Shown here: positions 36,214-45,773 of the stretch, piece by piece
Layout of the letters: each line of letters starts with the position of its first letter
Numbering within the stretch: position 1 is the stretch's first letter
Source: Betaproteobacteria bacterium
Lineage (GTDB): Bacteria; Pseudomonadota; Gammaproteobacteria; Burkholderiales; Eutrophovitaceae
Assembly (NCBI GenBank): GCA_020354125.1
Contig: CP070643.1
Coordinates: 3,922,612 to 3,986,611, forward strand
Length of the DNA stretch: 64,000 nt
Reading direction: 5' to 3'
Notes under the pieces: generated by a model
What the model saw: only the letters and a program-made list of their open reading frames with translations
What the model was told of the DNA's origin: nothing
The model's database searches: none
Position numbers and translations under genes: made by a program

Positions 36214-36661
36214 CCTGGTGCAGGAGTCCGGCATTGCCGAGCTCGAGATCAGCGAGGGCGAAGAGAAGGTCAGAATCAACCGGGTCGGTTCGGCTGATCA
36301 GGCGGTCGTTCCCGCAATGCCGGTGGCGCCTGCCCCCGTGACCACGATTAGTGCTTTGCCGGCTGCGGCTGCTGCGACGGCCGTCGCGCCTGCACCGGAA
36401 GACACCGCGGCGCCCGAGGTCAGTGAAGGCAACACCGTGAAGTCGCCGATGGTCGGGATTTTCTACCGTGCCTCATCACCAGGTGCGAATGCGTTTGTGG
36501 AGGTCGGGCAGTCGGTCAGTGCTGGCGATACGCTATGCATCATCGAGGCGATGAAACTGCTCAACGAGATCGAAGCCGAGACCAGCGGCACGATCAAAGC
36601 GATCCTGGTCGACAATGGCCAGCCGGTCGAGTATGGCCAGCCGTTGTTTGTGATCGGTTGA
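36182..36661 (+). CDS. accB: Biotin carboxyl carrier protein of acetyl-CoA carboxylase
   Basis: The 159-residue carrier subunit of acetyl-CoA carboxylase. An N-terminal [19 protein letters not shown] helix is followed by a Pro/Ala linker (about 45-80) and a biotinyl domain. The Lys in [14 protein letters not shown] is the biotinylation site. ATG 36182, preceded by AGGGG, is inside the end of aroQ. accC follows after 69 nt. Confidence 0.96.
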   Translation: MDLRKLKKLIDLVQESGIAELEISEGEEKVRINRVGSADQAVVPAMPVAPAPVTTISALPAAAAATAVAPAPEDTAAPEVSEGNTVKSPMVGIFYRASSPGANAFVEVGQSVSAGDTLCIIEAMKLLNEIEAETSGTIKAILVDNGQPVEYGQPLFVIG

Positions 36662-36730
36662 TGGCTCGTTGAGCTGATATCCGGACTAGATGACCCGCAG
36701 TGGCCTTGAAAACCAGAGCGTCCGACTCGC

Positions 36731-38086
36731 ATGTTTGAAAAAATCCTGATCGCTAATCGTGGCGAGATTGCTCTGCGCGTACAGCGAGCCTGCCGCGAAC
36801 TGGGGATTCGTACCGTCGCGGTGCATTCGGAGGCAGATGAGGACGCAAAGTACGTACGGCTTGCCGACGAATCGGTCTGTATCGGACCCGCCTCAAGTAC
36901 TGATTCGTACCTGAACATACCAGCCATCATCAGTGCTGCGGAAGTGACCGATGCGGAGGCAATTCACCCTGGTTACGGTTTCCTGTCCGAGAACGCCGAC
37001 TTCGCCGAGCAAGTCGAGAAAAGCGGTTTTGTGTTCATTGGCCCCCGCGCCGACACGATTCGCCTGATGGGTGACAAGGTCACCGCCAAACAGACGATGA
37101 TCAAGGCCGGTGTCCCGGTAGTGCCGGGCAGCGAAGGCGCACTATCCGAGGACTCTGAGGAAATTGTCAAAATCGCCCGCAAGATTGGTTATCCGGTGAT
37201 CATCAAGGCAGCAGGTGGCGGCGGTGGCCGCGGTATGCGTGTCGTTCACACTGAAGCCGCGCTGATCAACGCCGTCACAATGACGCGGTCGGAGGCGCAG
37301 AGTGCCTTCGGCAATCCGATGGTCTACATGGAGAAGTTTCTCGAGCATCCGCGTCACGTCGAGATCCAGGTACTGGCCGATGAACACCGCAACGCGGTGT
37401 ACCTTGGAGACCGTGATTGTTCACTTCAGCGGCGGCACCAGAAGGTGATAGAGGAAGCTCCAGCGCCATTCATCGCGCCGAAGGACCGAGCACGCATCGG
37501 CGAGCGATGCGCCGAGGCATGCCGCAAGATCGGCTATCGGGGAGCAGGCACGTTTGAGTTCCTCTATGAGAAAGGCGAGTTTTACTTCATCGAAATGAAC
37601 ACCCGGGTTCAGGTCGAGCATCCGGTTACTGAACTGATTACCGGTATCGACATCGTCAAGAACCAGATCATGATTGCTGCCGGTGAGAAGCTGAGTTTTC
37701 GCCAGAGGAATGTCACGTTTCATGGCCACGCCATTGAGTGCCGTATCAATGCCGAGCATCCGTACAAGTTCACTCCGTCGCCCGGGCGAATCACCACATT
37801 ACATATGCCCGGCGGGCCCGGCATCCGTGTCGACTCTCATGTGTATCAGAATTACTTCGTGCCGCCTCATTACGACTCGTTGATTGCCAAGGTCATCTCC
37901 TATGGGGATACGCGCGAACAGGCGTTGGCACGCATGCGTGTGGCACTTTCCGAAATGGTGGTCGAGGGAATTCAAACCAACATTGCGCTCCATCAGGACC
38001 TGATGGTTGACAGCGGATTTGCCGAAGGCGGCATCAGTATCCACTATCTGGAGAAGAAGCTCGCTGCATCCAGCAAGACCGACTGA
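36731..38086 (+). CDS. accC: Biotin carboxylase subunit of acetyl-CoA carboxylase
   Basis: An ATP-dependent carboxylase of AccB biotin, 451 residues, normal length. [20 protein letters not shown] opens the protein. ATP-grasp features include [14 protein letters not shown] and [18 protein letters not shown], and [12 protein letters not shown] begins the C-terminal domain. prmA begins at the base after the stop. accA and accD are not in the window. Confidence 0.98.
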   Translation: MFEKILIANRGEIALRVQRACRELGIRTVAVHSEADEDAKYVRLADESVCIGPASSTDSYLNIPAIISAAEVTDAEAIHPGYGFLSENADFAEQVEKSGFVFIGPRADTIRLMGDKVTAKQTMIKAGVPVVPGSEGALSEDSEEIVKIARKIGYPVIIKAAGGGGGRGMRVVHTEAALINAVTMTRSEAQSAFGNPMVYMEKFLEHPRHVEIQVLADEHRNAVYLGDRDCSLQRRHQKVIEEAPAPFIAPKDRARIGERCAEACRKIGYRGAGTFEFLYEKGEFYFIEMNTRVQVEHPVTELITGIDIVKNQIMIAAGEKLSFRQRNVTFHGHAIECRINAEHPYKFTPSPGRITTLHMPGGPGIRVDSHVYQNYFVPPHYDSLIAKVISYGDTREQALARMRVALSEMVVEGIQTNIALHQDLMVDSGFAEGGISIHYLEKKLAASSKTD

Positions 38087-38983
38087 ATGTCCTGGGTCGC
38101 TGCGGAGTTGCTGCTTGAGGCACCGGTCGTGACCTCGTTCGCCGATGCGCTGCTTGAGCGAGGCGCGATATCGGTCGACGTTACCGACGCACGTTCCGGT
38201 TGCGTCGACGAGCAGGCGATCTATATGGAACCGGGCGAGGATGTCGCAGTGGCGTGGGGAGACAATCGGTTAGTCGCCCTGTTCCGGGAGGGCGCCGATG
38301 TGAAAAGCGCAATCGAGGAAGTGGCAAGTTTCACCGGTTTGACGGCTGTGCCGTCGTACCGTACCTATCCGGTCGCGGATCAGGACTGGGTGCGCCTCAC
38401 GCAACAGCAGTTCGAGCCGGTGGCGGTGTCGAACCGGCTATGGATCATTCCAAGTTGGCATGCCGCACCCGACCCGGACGCTGTCAATATCGTTATGGAC
38501 CCCGGCCTTGCGTTTGGGACTGGCACTCATCCGACAACATTTCTGTGCCTGGATTGGCTTGATCGCCTTCTTCGGCCTGGACAAAGCGTTATCGATTATG
38601 GCTGCGGTTCCGGCATCCTGGCGATTGCAGCTGTCAAACTGGGAGCCTCGGATGTTACTGGCGTCGATATCGATACGCAGGCGTTGCAAACGAGCCGCTA
38701 CAATGCGCAACGAAACCGCGTTCAAGTTCGGTTCGTTAGCGCTGAGACGAGCGATATCGAAGCTGCCGATGTTGTCATCGCAAATATTCTTTCCGGTCCG
38801 TTGAAAGTGCTCGCACCACTGCTTTCCGGGTTGACTCGTCGAGGAGGTTGCCTGGTCTTGTCGGGGATTCTGGAAGGACAAGCGGAAGAATTGATGAACA
38901 TCTATCATCCCTGGTTTGAAATGCTGCCAGCCGCCACCCGCGAGGGATGGGTGCGACTGGAAGGGATTCGACGGCAAGACTAG
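38087..38983 (+). CDS. prmA: Ribosomal protein L11 methyltransferase
   Basis: A 298-residue methyltransferase that trimethylates ribosomal protein L11. It has an N-terminal substrate-recognition domain (about 1-60) and a SAM domain with VMDPGLAFGTGTHPTT and VIDYGCGSGILAIAAVKLG. VVIANILSGPL is motif IV (family NILAxPL). Directly abuts accC, the standard gammaproteobacterial order. Confidence 0.96.
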   Translation: MSWVAAELLLEAPVVTSFADALLERGAISVDVTDARSGCVDEQAIYMEPGEDVAVAWGDNRLVALFREGADVKSAIEEVASFTGLTAVPSYRTYPVADQDWVRLTQQQFEPVAVSNRLWIIPSWHAAPDPDAVNIVMDPGLAFGTGTHPTTFLCLDWLDRLLRPGQSVIDYGCGSGILAIAAVKLGASDVTGVDIDTQALQTSRYNAQRNRVQVRFVSAETSDIEAADVVIANILSGPLKVLAPLLSGLTRRGGCLVLSGILEGQAEELMNIYHPWFEMLPAATREGWVRLEGIRRQD

Positions 38984-38988
38984 AGCGT

Positions 38989-39918
38989 ATGGATCTGTTT
39001 ACGCGCTGCCCTCATTGCGAGACGGTGTTTCGGGTCACTACGCGCCACCTCCAGGCATCTGGCGGCCAGGTCCGCTGTGGCCGTTGCCAGAGCGTGTTTG
39101 ATGCGTTTGCCAGTCTTACTGCCAAACCACCGGAAGACAGCCAACGCAAACCCACCCCACAAGAAACGCGACCAGCACCAGAGGTAATTGAGCCGGCGTC
39201 ACAACAAGCGCAGCCAATGCCGGAACAAGCGCAGCCGGTTGCGGATGCTGACGCCAGTGAGACAGTCGAGTCTGTTGAGACAAGCGTAGCGACTGAAGCT
39301 GAAATTGCCGGCGCCGACGACGACGTACCAGAGGCACAGACCGCGACAGCGAAACGCAGCGAAGATCTGCTCGCTGAAGATCCGGCGGCTCATTTGTACG
39401 AATGGGAGTTCAAACCTGCGCCAAGGCTGCGGCAAAGCTGGCTGTGGCTGAGTCTGTCGCTGCTGCTGGTCATCACTGGACTCGGTCAGGCCGCATACAT
39501 TTTTCGCACCGAGTTGATGGTCATCTATCCACCGTTCAAGTCAGTCTATCAATTGGCTTGCAAGAGGCTGGCGTGCGAGATCGAGCTTCCGCGTCTTCGC
39601 GATCAGCTCAACATTGAAGCCTCGGACCTGCGATCGGTTGATCCCCGCCAGCCGAATCTGGTACAGCTCACCGCGCTGGTGCGCAATCGCGCTCGGGTGC
39701 CGGTAGAATATCCTGCGTTCGAACTCACTTTGACGAACGCGCAACAACAGGTGGTGGCGCGGAGGGTGTTTTTTCCAGGTGATTATCTTGACGACGCCGC
39801 GCAGACTGACGTTGGGCTTGCCGGACGTCGGGAGCTGGCCATTAACATGTATCTCGACACCGGGCCGCTACGCGCCGCCGGATACAGGATCTATCTTTTT
39901 TACCCGCCCTCCAACTGA
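38989..39918 (+). CDS. DUF3426 protein with N-terminal zinc ribbon
   Basis: A 309-residue protein. The N-terminal MJ0042-type finger has C7-P-H-C10 and a C-G-R-C pair about 18 residues later. A long Pro/Gln/Glu/Ala-rich low-complexity stretch (about 40-140) precedes one transmembrane helix (WLWLSLSLLLVITGLGQAAY) and a DUF3426 domain. The finger is cytoplasmic and the DUF3426 domain periplasmic by this topology. Function is unknown in the family. ATG 38989 was preferred over an upstream in-frame start inside prmA. It regularly follows prmA in this class. Confidence 0.87.
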   Translation: MDLFTRCPHCETVFRVTTRHLQASGGQVRCGRCQSVFDAFASLTAKPPEDSQRKPTPQETRPAPEVIEPASQQAQPMPEQAQPVADADASETVESVETSVATEAEIAGADDDVPEAQTATAKRSEDLLAEDPAAHLYEWEFKPAPRLRQSWLWLSLSLLLVITGLGQAAYIFRTELMVIYPPFKSVYQLACKRLACEIELPRLRDQLNIEASDLRSVDPRQPNLVQLTALVRNRARVPVEYPAFELTLTNAQQQVVARRVFFPGDYLDDAAQTDVGLAGRRELAINMYLDTGPLRAAGYRIYLFYPPSN

Positions 39919-39948
39919 CTGTCGTTTGACTGATTTGGTTTCCTGCCG

Positions 39949-41043
39949 ATGCTGAAACGCACCCCGCTTTTCGAATCGCATCGTCAATGCAACGCAAAGC
40001 TTGTGGATTTCAGCGGTTGGGAAATGCCACTTCACTACGGCTCGCAGCTCGAGGAGCATCATGCCGTTCGCCGGGATGCAGGGATGTTTGATGTATCCCA
40101 CATGCTCGCAGTCGATGTGCTGGGTGCACACGCCAAAGACTTTCTGCTTCAGTTACTCGCCAACAGCGTGGCGCGCCTGTCGCGACCGGGCAAGGCGCTG
40201 TATAGCTGCATGCTCAACGCGCAGGGCGGCATCATTGACGACTTGATCGCTTATTACGTAGCCGATGGCGTTTATCGCCTGGTGGTCAACGCTGGCACTG
40301 CCGACAAGGACCTGGAGTGGATTTCACGCCGACGCGACAGCGCCGCCCTAAAGGTGGACGTCGTTGCGCGGCGCGATCTGGCGATGATCGCCGTGCAAGG
40401 GCCAAAGGCACGGGAGAAATTCTGGCAAGCAAAACCTGCTTTGCGCAAGGATTCCGAAAACCTGTCGAGTTTTTCTGCGGAACCAGCGGCAGACTGGTTG
40501 ATTGCGCGTACCGGCTACACCGGCGAAGACGGCTTTGAGATTACATTGCCGGCCGGTCAGGCCGAGGGACTGTGGGAGTCGTTGCTTGCGGCCGGTGTCA
40601 AGCCGGCAGGACTCGGGGCGCGTGACACGCTGCGGCTGGAAGCCGGAATGAATCTGTATGGACAGGACATGGACGAGAGCGTGACGCCAATCGAGTCGGG
40701 TCTGCAGTGGACCGTCGATCTGAGTGGGGTGCGGGATTTTGTTGGCAGGGACGCGATCAGTGAACTTCAACCAGCGCGCAAGCTGGCGGGACTGGTATTA
40801 CGTGAGCGCGGCGTACTTCGAGCTCATCAAAAAGTGCACACTGCGCATGGCGCGGGAGAGATAACCAGTGGAACCTTCTCTCCGACGCTAGGTCTTTCCA
40901 TTGCCTTTGCCAGATTGCCGGTGGCGGTAGGTTTGGGTGAGGAAGTGAGCGTAGAAGTGCGCGGACGGAATTTGGTGGCGAGGACGGTAAAATATCCGTT
41001 CGTTCGTCATGGTCAGAGTTTGATAGACGATCAGTTGGCCTGA
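39949..41043 (+). CDS. gcvT: Aminomethyltransferase (glycine cleavage T protein)
   Basis: It transfers the aminomethyl carbon from lipoyl-H protein to tetrahydrofolate. The 364-residue protein has HAVRRDAGMFDVSHM (catalytic Asp region), GKALYSCMLNAQGGIIDDLI and RTGYTGEDGFEITLP, with GARDTLRLEAGMNLYG in the folate-binding half. First of the gcvT-gcvH-gcvPA-(tpx)-gcvPB series. Only 30 nt separate it from the preceding gene, so there is no room for a glycine riboswitch. The preceding stop at 39916 is echoed by an in-phase TGA 15 nt later. Confidence 0.97.
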   Translation: MLKRTPLFESHRQCNAKLVDFSGWEMPLHYGSQLEEHHAVRRDAGMFDVSHMLAVDVLGAHAKDFLLQLLANSVARLSRPGKALYSCMLNAQGGIIDDLIAYYVADGVYRLVVNAGTADKDLEWISRRRDSAALKVDVVARRDLAMIAVQGPKAREKFWQAKPALRKDSENLSSFSAEPAADWLIARTGYTGEDGFEITLPAGQAEGLWESLLAAGVKPAGLGARDTLRLEAGMNLYGQDMDESVTPIESGLQWTVDLSGVRDFVGRDAISELQPARKLAGLVLRERGVLRAHQKVHTAHGAGEITSGTFSPTLGLSIAFARLPVAVGLGEEVSVEVRGRNLVARTVKYPFVRHGQSLIDDQLA

Positions 41044-41073
41044 ACAGGCTTGGCCACAACAAGGAGCCACGCA

Positions 41074-41463
41074 ATGAGCATCCCCGCCGAACTCAAGTAC
41101 ACAGACACGCACGAGTGGGTACGCAAGGAAGCCGACGGTTCGGTTAGCGTCGGCATTACCCATCACGCGCAAGACTTGCTCGGCGATCTGGTCTACGTGG
41201 AGAATCCGCAAGTCGGCCGTGAGGTCAAGAAGGGCGAAGAGTGTGGTGTGGTTGAATCGGTGAAAGCCGCGTCAGACATTTATGCGCCACTGACCGGGAA
41301 GATAGTTGCGGTGAACGAAGAGTTGGCCGACGCGCCAGAAAAGATCAATGAAGGCGCCTACGATGCCTGGATGTTTCGGCTGCAGCCGGCCGAACCGGGC
41401 GAACTCGAAACGCTACTCGATGCCGCCGGTTACGGCACGCTCGTCGAATCCGAAACGCACTGA
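41074..41463 (+). CDS. gcvH: Glycine cleavage H protein
   Basis: The 129-residue lipoyl carrier of the glycine cleavage complex. [12 protein letters not shown] opens it, and the lipoylated Lys is in [19 protein letters not shown] 41074 with AAGGAG upstream; an earlier in-frame start at 41050 is less likely. Confidence 0.97.
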   Translation: MSIPAELKYTDTHEWVRKEADGSVSVGITHHAQDLLGDLVYVENPQVGREVKKGEECGVVESVKAASDIYAPLTGKIVAVNEELADAPEKINEGAYDAWMFRLQPAEPGELETLLDAAGYGTLVESETH

Positions 41464-41559
41464 ACGGTCAAACCTGGTTGTTGATGTCGCGGCATTAGCA
41501 GCGAATCTAGATTACCGGGCCAGACTGCTACGCAAACAACGCAAAGCCAAGGAACTTGA

Positions 41560-42939
41560 TTGCCTTTCATTCCCCACACAGCCGATGACGTGCGGGAGAT
41601 GCTCGCCGAATGCGGTGTTGAGCGCATCGACGAACTGTTCGATGAAATTCCCGACAGCCTGATATCGAAACCGTTGTCGGCTATCCCGGAAGGCCTTTCG
41701 GAGATGGAGGTCTCCCGCTTGATGCACGATGCATCACGTCGTGAGGGAGCATTTTTGAATTTCATTGGTGCCGGTGCTTACGAGCACCACATACCGGCAG
41801 CGGTCTGGCAGATTGCAACGCGTGGCGAGTTCTATTCAGCGTATACACCTTATCAGGCCGAAGCCAGCCAGGGCACGTTGCAGGTTCTGTACGAATACCA
41901 AAGCATGATGTGTTCGCTGACCGGTATGGACGTTACCAACGCAAGCCTTTATGACGGTGCGTCGGCGCTGGCGGAGGCGGTGCTGATGGCGGTACGGTTG
42001 CACAAGTCAGCGCGCCGGGTTGTGGTACCGCGAGCCTTGCATCCGGCTTATCGTGCCACGGCCCGAACCATTGTTTCCAATCAGGGTATCGAGATTGTTG
42101 AAGTTCCTTACTGTCAGGACAGTGGGCGCACGCTGGTCGACACGGTAAAGGCCGAACTTGATGACGGGGTCGCGGCGGTGGTGGTCGCGCAACCGAATTT
42201 CTTTGGTGTGCTCGAGGACGTCGATGCGCTGACCGACTTGGCGCAAAGTGCTGGCGTCGCGGTGATCGCCTGCGTCAACCCGGTCACGTTGGCGTTGCTA
42301 AAACCGCCCGGGCAATGGGGTGCGCAAGGTGCTGACATTGCCGTCGGTGACGGCCAGCCGCTCGGTATTCCGCTGTCCAGCGGTGGACCTTATTTCGGCT
42401 TCCTGGCGTGCCGGCAGAATTTGGTGCGCCAGATGCCTGGCCGCGTCGTCGGGCGCACGGTCGACCTGGATGGCAAGCCCGGTTTTACATTGACATTGCA
42501 GGCGCGCGAGCAGCACATCCGGCGCAGCAAAGCGACTTCCAACATCTGCACTAACCAGGGGCTCGCCGTGACGGCAGCGGCGATTCATCTTTCGCTGCTT
42601 GGCGCCGAGGGTTTGCGTCGTGTTGCTGCGCAAAGTCATGCAAACATGAAACGGCTGCTTGGCATGATCAGCGGTATTGAGGGCGTCCGTCAGCGATTTG
42701 ACAGCGCTTATTTCCACGAGGCGGTCGTCGCGCTGAGTGTGCCCGCGCAGCAGGTTTGTCAATCGCTGCGCGACGAAGGCGTAATTGCCGGGTATCAGCT
42801 TAAAACGGAGTTTCCGCAATTGGGCGAGGCATTGTTGATTTGTACTACGGAAACGCGCACCGAAGCGGACTTGCAGCACTACGCGGCGGCAATGGCGCGC
42901 TGCCTGGCCGCTACACCGCATAAAACAACGGCGATATAA
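41560..42939 (+). CDS. gcvPA: Glycine dehydrogenase (decarboxylating) subunit 1
   Basis: The N-terminal half of the two-subunit P protein (459 residues). [30 protein letters not shown] and [14 protein letters not shown] are typical, and [14 protein letters not shown] follows. It starts with TTG 41560, with AAGGAA at good spacing. It lacks the PLP lysine, which is in subunit 2. It is separated from gcvPB by tpx. The C-terminal codons run into a 16-bp direct repeat (42920-42951) that contains the stop. Confidence 0.96.
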   Translation: MPFIPHTADDVREMLAECGVERIDELFDEIPDSLISKPLSAIPEGLSEMEVSRLMHDASRREGAFLNFIGAGAYEHHIPAAVWQIATRGEFYSAYTPYQAEASQGTLQVLYEYQSMMCSLTGMDVTNASLYDGASALAEAVLMAVRLHKSARRVVVPRALHPAYRATARTIVSNQGIEIVEVPYCQDSGRTLVDTVKAELDDGVAAVVVAQPNFFGVLEDVDALTDLAQSAGVAVIACVNPVTLALLKPPGQWGAQGADIAVGDGQPLGIPLSSGGPYFGFLACRQNLVRQMPGRVVGRTVDLDGKPGFTLTLQAREQHIRRSKATSNICTNQGLAVTAAAIHLSLLGAEGLRRVAAQSHANMKRLLGMISGIEGVRQRFDSAYFHEAVVALSVPAQQVCQSLRDEGVIAGYQLKTEFPQLGEALLICTTETRTEADLQHYAAAMARCLAATPHKTTAI

Positions 42940-42951
42940 AACAACAGCGAT
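42920..42951. repeat. 16-bp direct repeat at the gcvPA stop codon
   Basis: ATAAAACAACGGCGAT (42920-42935) followed at once by ATAAAACAACAGCGAT (42936-42951), one mismatch. The second copy carries the stop TAA (42937-42939). The tpx ribosome-binding site AAGGAG follows directly. Confidence 0.8.
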
Positions 42952-42967
42952 CTAAGGAGAATAAGTA

Positions 42968-43471
42968 ATGGCGACAGTTACACTTAAAGGAAACCCGGTC
43001 AAGGTTGGCGGCAAGCTTCCAGCCGTTGGTGATACGGCTCCGGATTTCAGCCTCACCGGCAAAGACCTGCAGGACGTCTCGCTTGAGGACTTCGCCGGCA
43101 AACGCAAGGTACTGAACATCGTGCCGAGTCTCGATACACCGACGTGCCAACAATCAACGCGGGTGTTCAACGAGAAAGCGTCGGCGATGACGAACGCGAC
43201 GGTATTGGTGATTGCTGCCGATTTGCCGTTTGCCATGGCGCGATTCTGTGGCGCCGAGGGCCTGGACAATGTGATTACCTTGTCGACTTTCCGTGGCAGG
43301 GATTTTCATGACGGTTACGGTGTCGACATACTCGACGGCCCGCTCAAGGGGCTCACCGCCCGGGCAGTGGTGGTGCTCGACGAAAATAACAAGGTGCTGC
43401 ACTCGCAACTGGTTCCCGAGGTCGCCAATGAGCCGGATTATCAGGCGGCACTGGATGCACTCGCGAAATAA
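42968..43471 (+). CDS. tpx: Thiol peroxidase (atypical 2-Cys peroxiredoxin)
   Basis: A 167-residue periplasmic-type or cytoplasmic Tpx that reduces hydroperoxides with thioredoxin. The peroxidatic Cys is C60 in [13 protein letters not shown] and the resolving Cys is C94 in ARFCGAEGL, as in Tpx. No signal peptide. AAGGAG lies about 9 nt before the ATG. Its location between gcvPA and gcvPB is odd: it splits the two subunits of one enzyme yet keeps the same strand, so it may share the operon. Confidence 0.96.
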   Translation: MATVTLKGNPVKVGGKLPAVGDTAPDFSLTGKDLQDVSLEDFAGKRKVLNIVPSLDTPTCQQSTRVFNEKASAMTNATVLVIAADLPFAMARFCGAEGLDNVITLSTFRGRDFHDGYGVDILDGPLKGLTARAVVVLDENNKVLHSQLVPEVANEPDYQAALDALAK

Positions 43472-43582
43472 CTTCGGAAACAAATTGCGAAATATTTTGG
43501 CAATGTTTAACGGTGATACTGGCAGGCTGTCGATGAATGCGGCAAACAGCGGTCTGTTCCACTTCGGCGGCTGTTCGCTGGC

Positions 43583-45028
43583 ATGCTGATATTTGATCAA
43601 TCAAGAGCGGGTCGTCGCGCACAGGCCCAAAGCCCGAAACAGGTCGCGGAAATCGATATTGCGCCGAATTTGCTGCGAGAGGACGAGCCGTTGTTGCCGT
43701 CGGTGTCTGAAATGGATGTCGTACGGCACTACACGCGACTGTCACAACAGAACTTCTCGATCGATACGCACTACTATCCGCTTGGTTCGTGCACCATGAA
43801 GTACAACCCGCGGGCGTGTAACGCGCTGGCGATGTTGCCGGGTTTCGTCGGGCGTCACCCGCTGGCGCCAGCGGAGACCGGCCAGGCCTTTTTGGGTTTC
43901 ATGCAAGAACTGCAGACCATGTTGTGTGAGCTGACCGGTATGGAAGCGGTCAGCCTTGCGCCGATGGCGGGTGCCCAGGGCGAGTTTGCCGGTGTCGCGA
44001 TGATCCGCGCCTATCATGAATCCCGCGGTGACTCCGAACGCACCGAGATTATCGTTCCCGATGCTGCGCATGGTACCAACCCGGCGACTGCGACCATGTG
44101 CGGTTACAAGGTGCGCGAGGTTCCCACCGACGACGATGGAAATGTCGACCTCGCAGCCTTGAGTGAGGCAGTCGGCCCGCAAACGGCGGGCTTGATGTTG
44201 ACCAATCCGTCGACGCTTGGTGTTTTTGAACGCACGATCGAACAGATCCGCGAAGTAGTGCACAACGCTGGCGGCTTGCTCTACTACGATGGCGCCAATC
44301 TCAACGCCATTCTCGGCAGGGTACGCCCGGGTGACATGGGCTTCGACGTCATTCATATGAATTTGCACAAGACTTTCTCGACGCCGCACGGCGGCGGCGG
44401 CCCCGGGGCGGGACCGGTCGGTGTAAATGAGCGATTGAAGCCGTTTCTGCCGGTGCCCATCGTCGAACGTGTCGAAGATGCTTATGTCATGATCGATGAA
44501 GTGCGGCGCCCGCAGTCCATCGGCCGTTTATCCGCATTCATGGGCAATCCGGGAGTGCTGCTGCGCGCCTATGTTTATGCGCGCATGCTCGGCCGCGAGG
44601 GGATGCGCCGAGTGGCAGACTTCGCGACGTTGAACGCGAATTACCTTATGGCCAGACTGGCCAAGTACGGATTCGAGTTGGCCTACCCGAAGCGGCGAGC
44701 CAGTCACGAGTTCATCGTCACATTACAAGGCGTGAAGAATGAGACGGGTGTGACGGCGATGGATTTTGCCAAGCGTTTGCTGGATAAGGGGTTTCATGCA
44801 CCGACCACCTATTTTCCACTGCTGGTACCCGAGTGTCTCTTGATTGAACCGACGGAAACCGAGTCCAAACAGACACTTGACGCGTTCGCAGCAGCGATGA
44901 AAGAGATTCTCGACGAGGCTCGGACGCAACCGGAACTCGTCAAACAGGCTCCGCATAGCATGCCGGTCCGCCGCCTGGATGACGTACGTGCCGCCCGGCA
45001 CCTCGATCTCAGATGGATGGCGACATAG
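43583..45028 (+). CDS. gcvPB: Glycine dehydrogenase (decarboxylating) subunit 2
   Basis: The PLP-binding half of the P protein (481 residues). [13 protein letters not shown] and [16 protein letters not shown] precede [20 protein letters not shown], which holds the Schiff-base Lys (about residue 258), and [13 protein letters not shown] follows. Works with gcvPA, gcvH and gcvT. Overlaps dgkA by 16 nt. Confidence 0.97.
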   Translation: MLIFDQSRAGRRAQAQSPKQVAEIDIAPNLLREDEPLLPSVSEMDVVRHYTRLSQQNFSIDTHYYPLGSCTMKYNPRACNALAMLPGFVGRHPLAPAETGQAFLGFMQELQTMLCELTGMEAVSLAPMAGAQGEFAGVAMIRAYHESRGDSERTEIIVPDAAHGTNPATATMCGYKVREVPTDDDGNVDLAALSEAVGPQTAGLMLTNPSTLGVFERTIEQIREVVHNAGGLLYYDGANLNAILGRVRPGDMGFDVIHMNLHKTFSTPHGGGGPGAGPVGVNERLKPFLPVPIVERVEDAYVMIDEVRRPQSIGRLSAFMGNPGVLLRAYVYARMLGREGMRRVADFATLNANYLMARLAKYGFELAYPKRRASHEFIVTLQGVKNETGVTAMDFAKRLLDKGFHAPTTYFPLLVPECLLIEPTETESKQTLDAFAAAMKEILDEARTQPELVKQAPHSMPVRRLDDVRAARHLDLRWMAT

Positions 45029-45393
45029 AGAGTCCGCATAAGGGCAAAACCGGACTGCGCCGCATCTGGAATGCCCTGTTCTATTCGATCGACGGAATAG
45101 CGGCTGCTTTTCGTCACGAAGATGCGTTTCGCCAAGAGGCGCTGCTTGCACTGGTACTCATTCCGACCGCGCTTTTCCTGCCGGTTAGCGGCGTCGGCAA
45201 GGCATTGATGATAGGGAGTCTTCTGCTGGTGCTGGTCGTCGAGCTGCTGAACTCTGCAGTAGAGGCAGCTGTGGACAGAATATCGCTGGAAAATCACCGG
45301 CTTGCAAAGCGCGCTAAGGATATCGGCAGCGCTGCAGTTTTGTTCTCACTGCTCAATGTAGTCATCGTCTGGGGGCTGGTGCTGTTCGGCTGA
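45013..45393 (+). CDS. dgkA: Diacylglycerol kinase
   Basis: A 126-residue inner-membrane kinase with three transmembrane helices. [19 protein letters not shown] and [19 protein letters not shown] contain the conserved active-site Glu/Asn/Asp residues. It phosphorylates diacylglycerol released by membrane-derived glucan synthesis. It starts inside the gcvPB end. Confidence 0.95.
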   Translation: MDGDIESPHKGKTGLRRIWNALFYSIDGIAAAFRHEDAFRQEALLALVLIPTALFLPVSGVGKALMIGSLLLVLVVELLNSAVEAAVDRISLENHRLAKRAKDIGSAAVLFSLLNVVIVWGLVLFG

Positions 45394-45773
45394 CTAGCTC
45401 AGCTCAGGCCGCTGGCAAGTCGGCCTTCCTCTCCTGCTTGCCACTTTGATCCGTTTTTTGCTTTTGGTAAACACGCACGGCGCGTGCGCCTGACTGGTCA
45501 GTCAAGCCTCACACTCGCTGCAAGCGACAGTTTGATCGTTAGCCAGCAGCGACATACGTCGGGCCCGAAGTCTGCTTAGTGCAACCCCATGCGGACTGAT
45601 GACAAACGCAGCCTAATAGCTTAACGGGGTGCTTGGGACTAGCCGGAAATGCCTTTAGTTGCAGAAAAATCATACACTTTTGGCGGAAATATCGTAAAAT
45701 CTCTAGGTAGACGGGCATATTGTGCGCAAATCCAATGGCTTAGTCGGTCCGGGTCAGTGCCGAAGCGGGGCAG
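45394..45773. other. Intergenic region upstream of the kinase/phosphatase/FHA module
   Basis: About 380 bp without a gene. It holds a candidate -10 TAAAAT (45695-45700) with only a weak -35 (ATACAC at 17 nt), and a short palindrome TGACTGGTCAGTCA near 45490. No terminator for dgkA stands out. It is the likely promoter region of the 45774 operon. Confidence 0.45.

Noticed and set aside
39919-39948. Glycine riboswitch upstream of gcvT
   Set aside because: Only 30 nt lie between the preceding stop and gcvT; no room for the aptamer.
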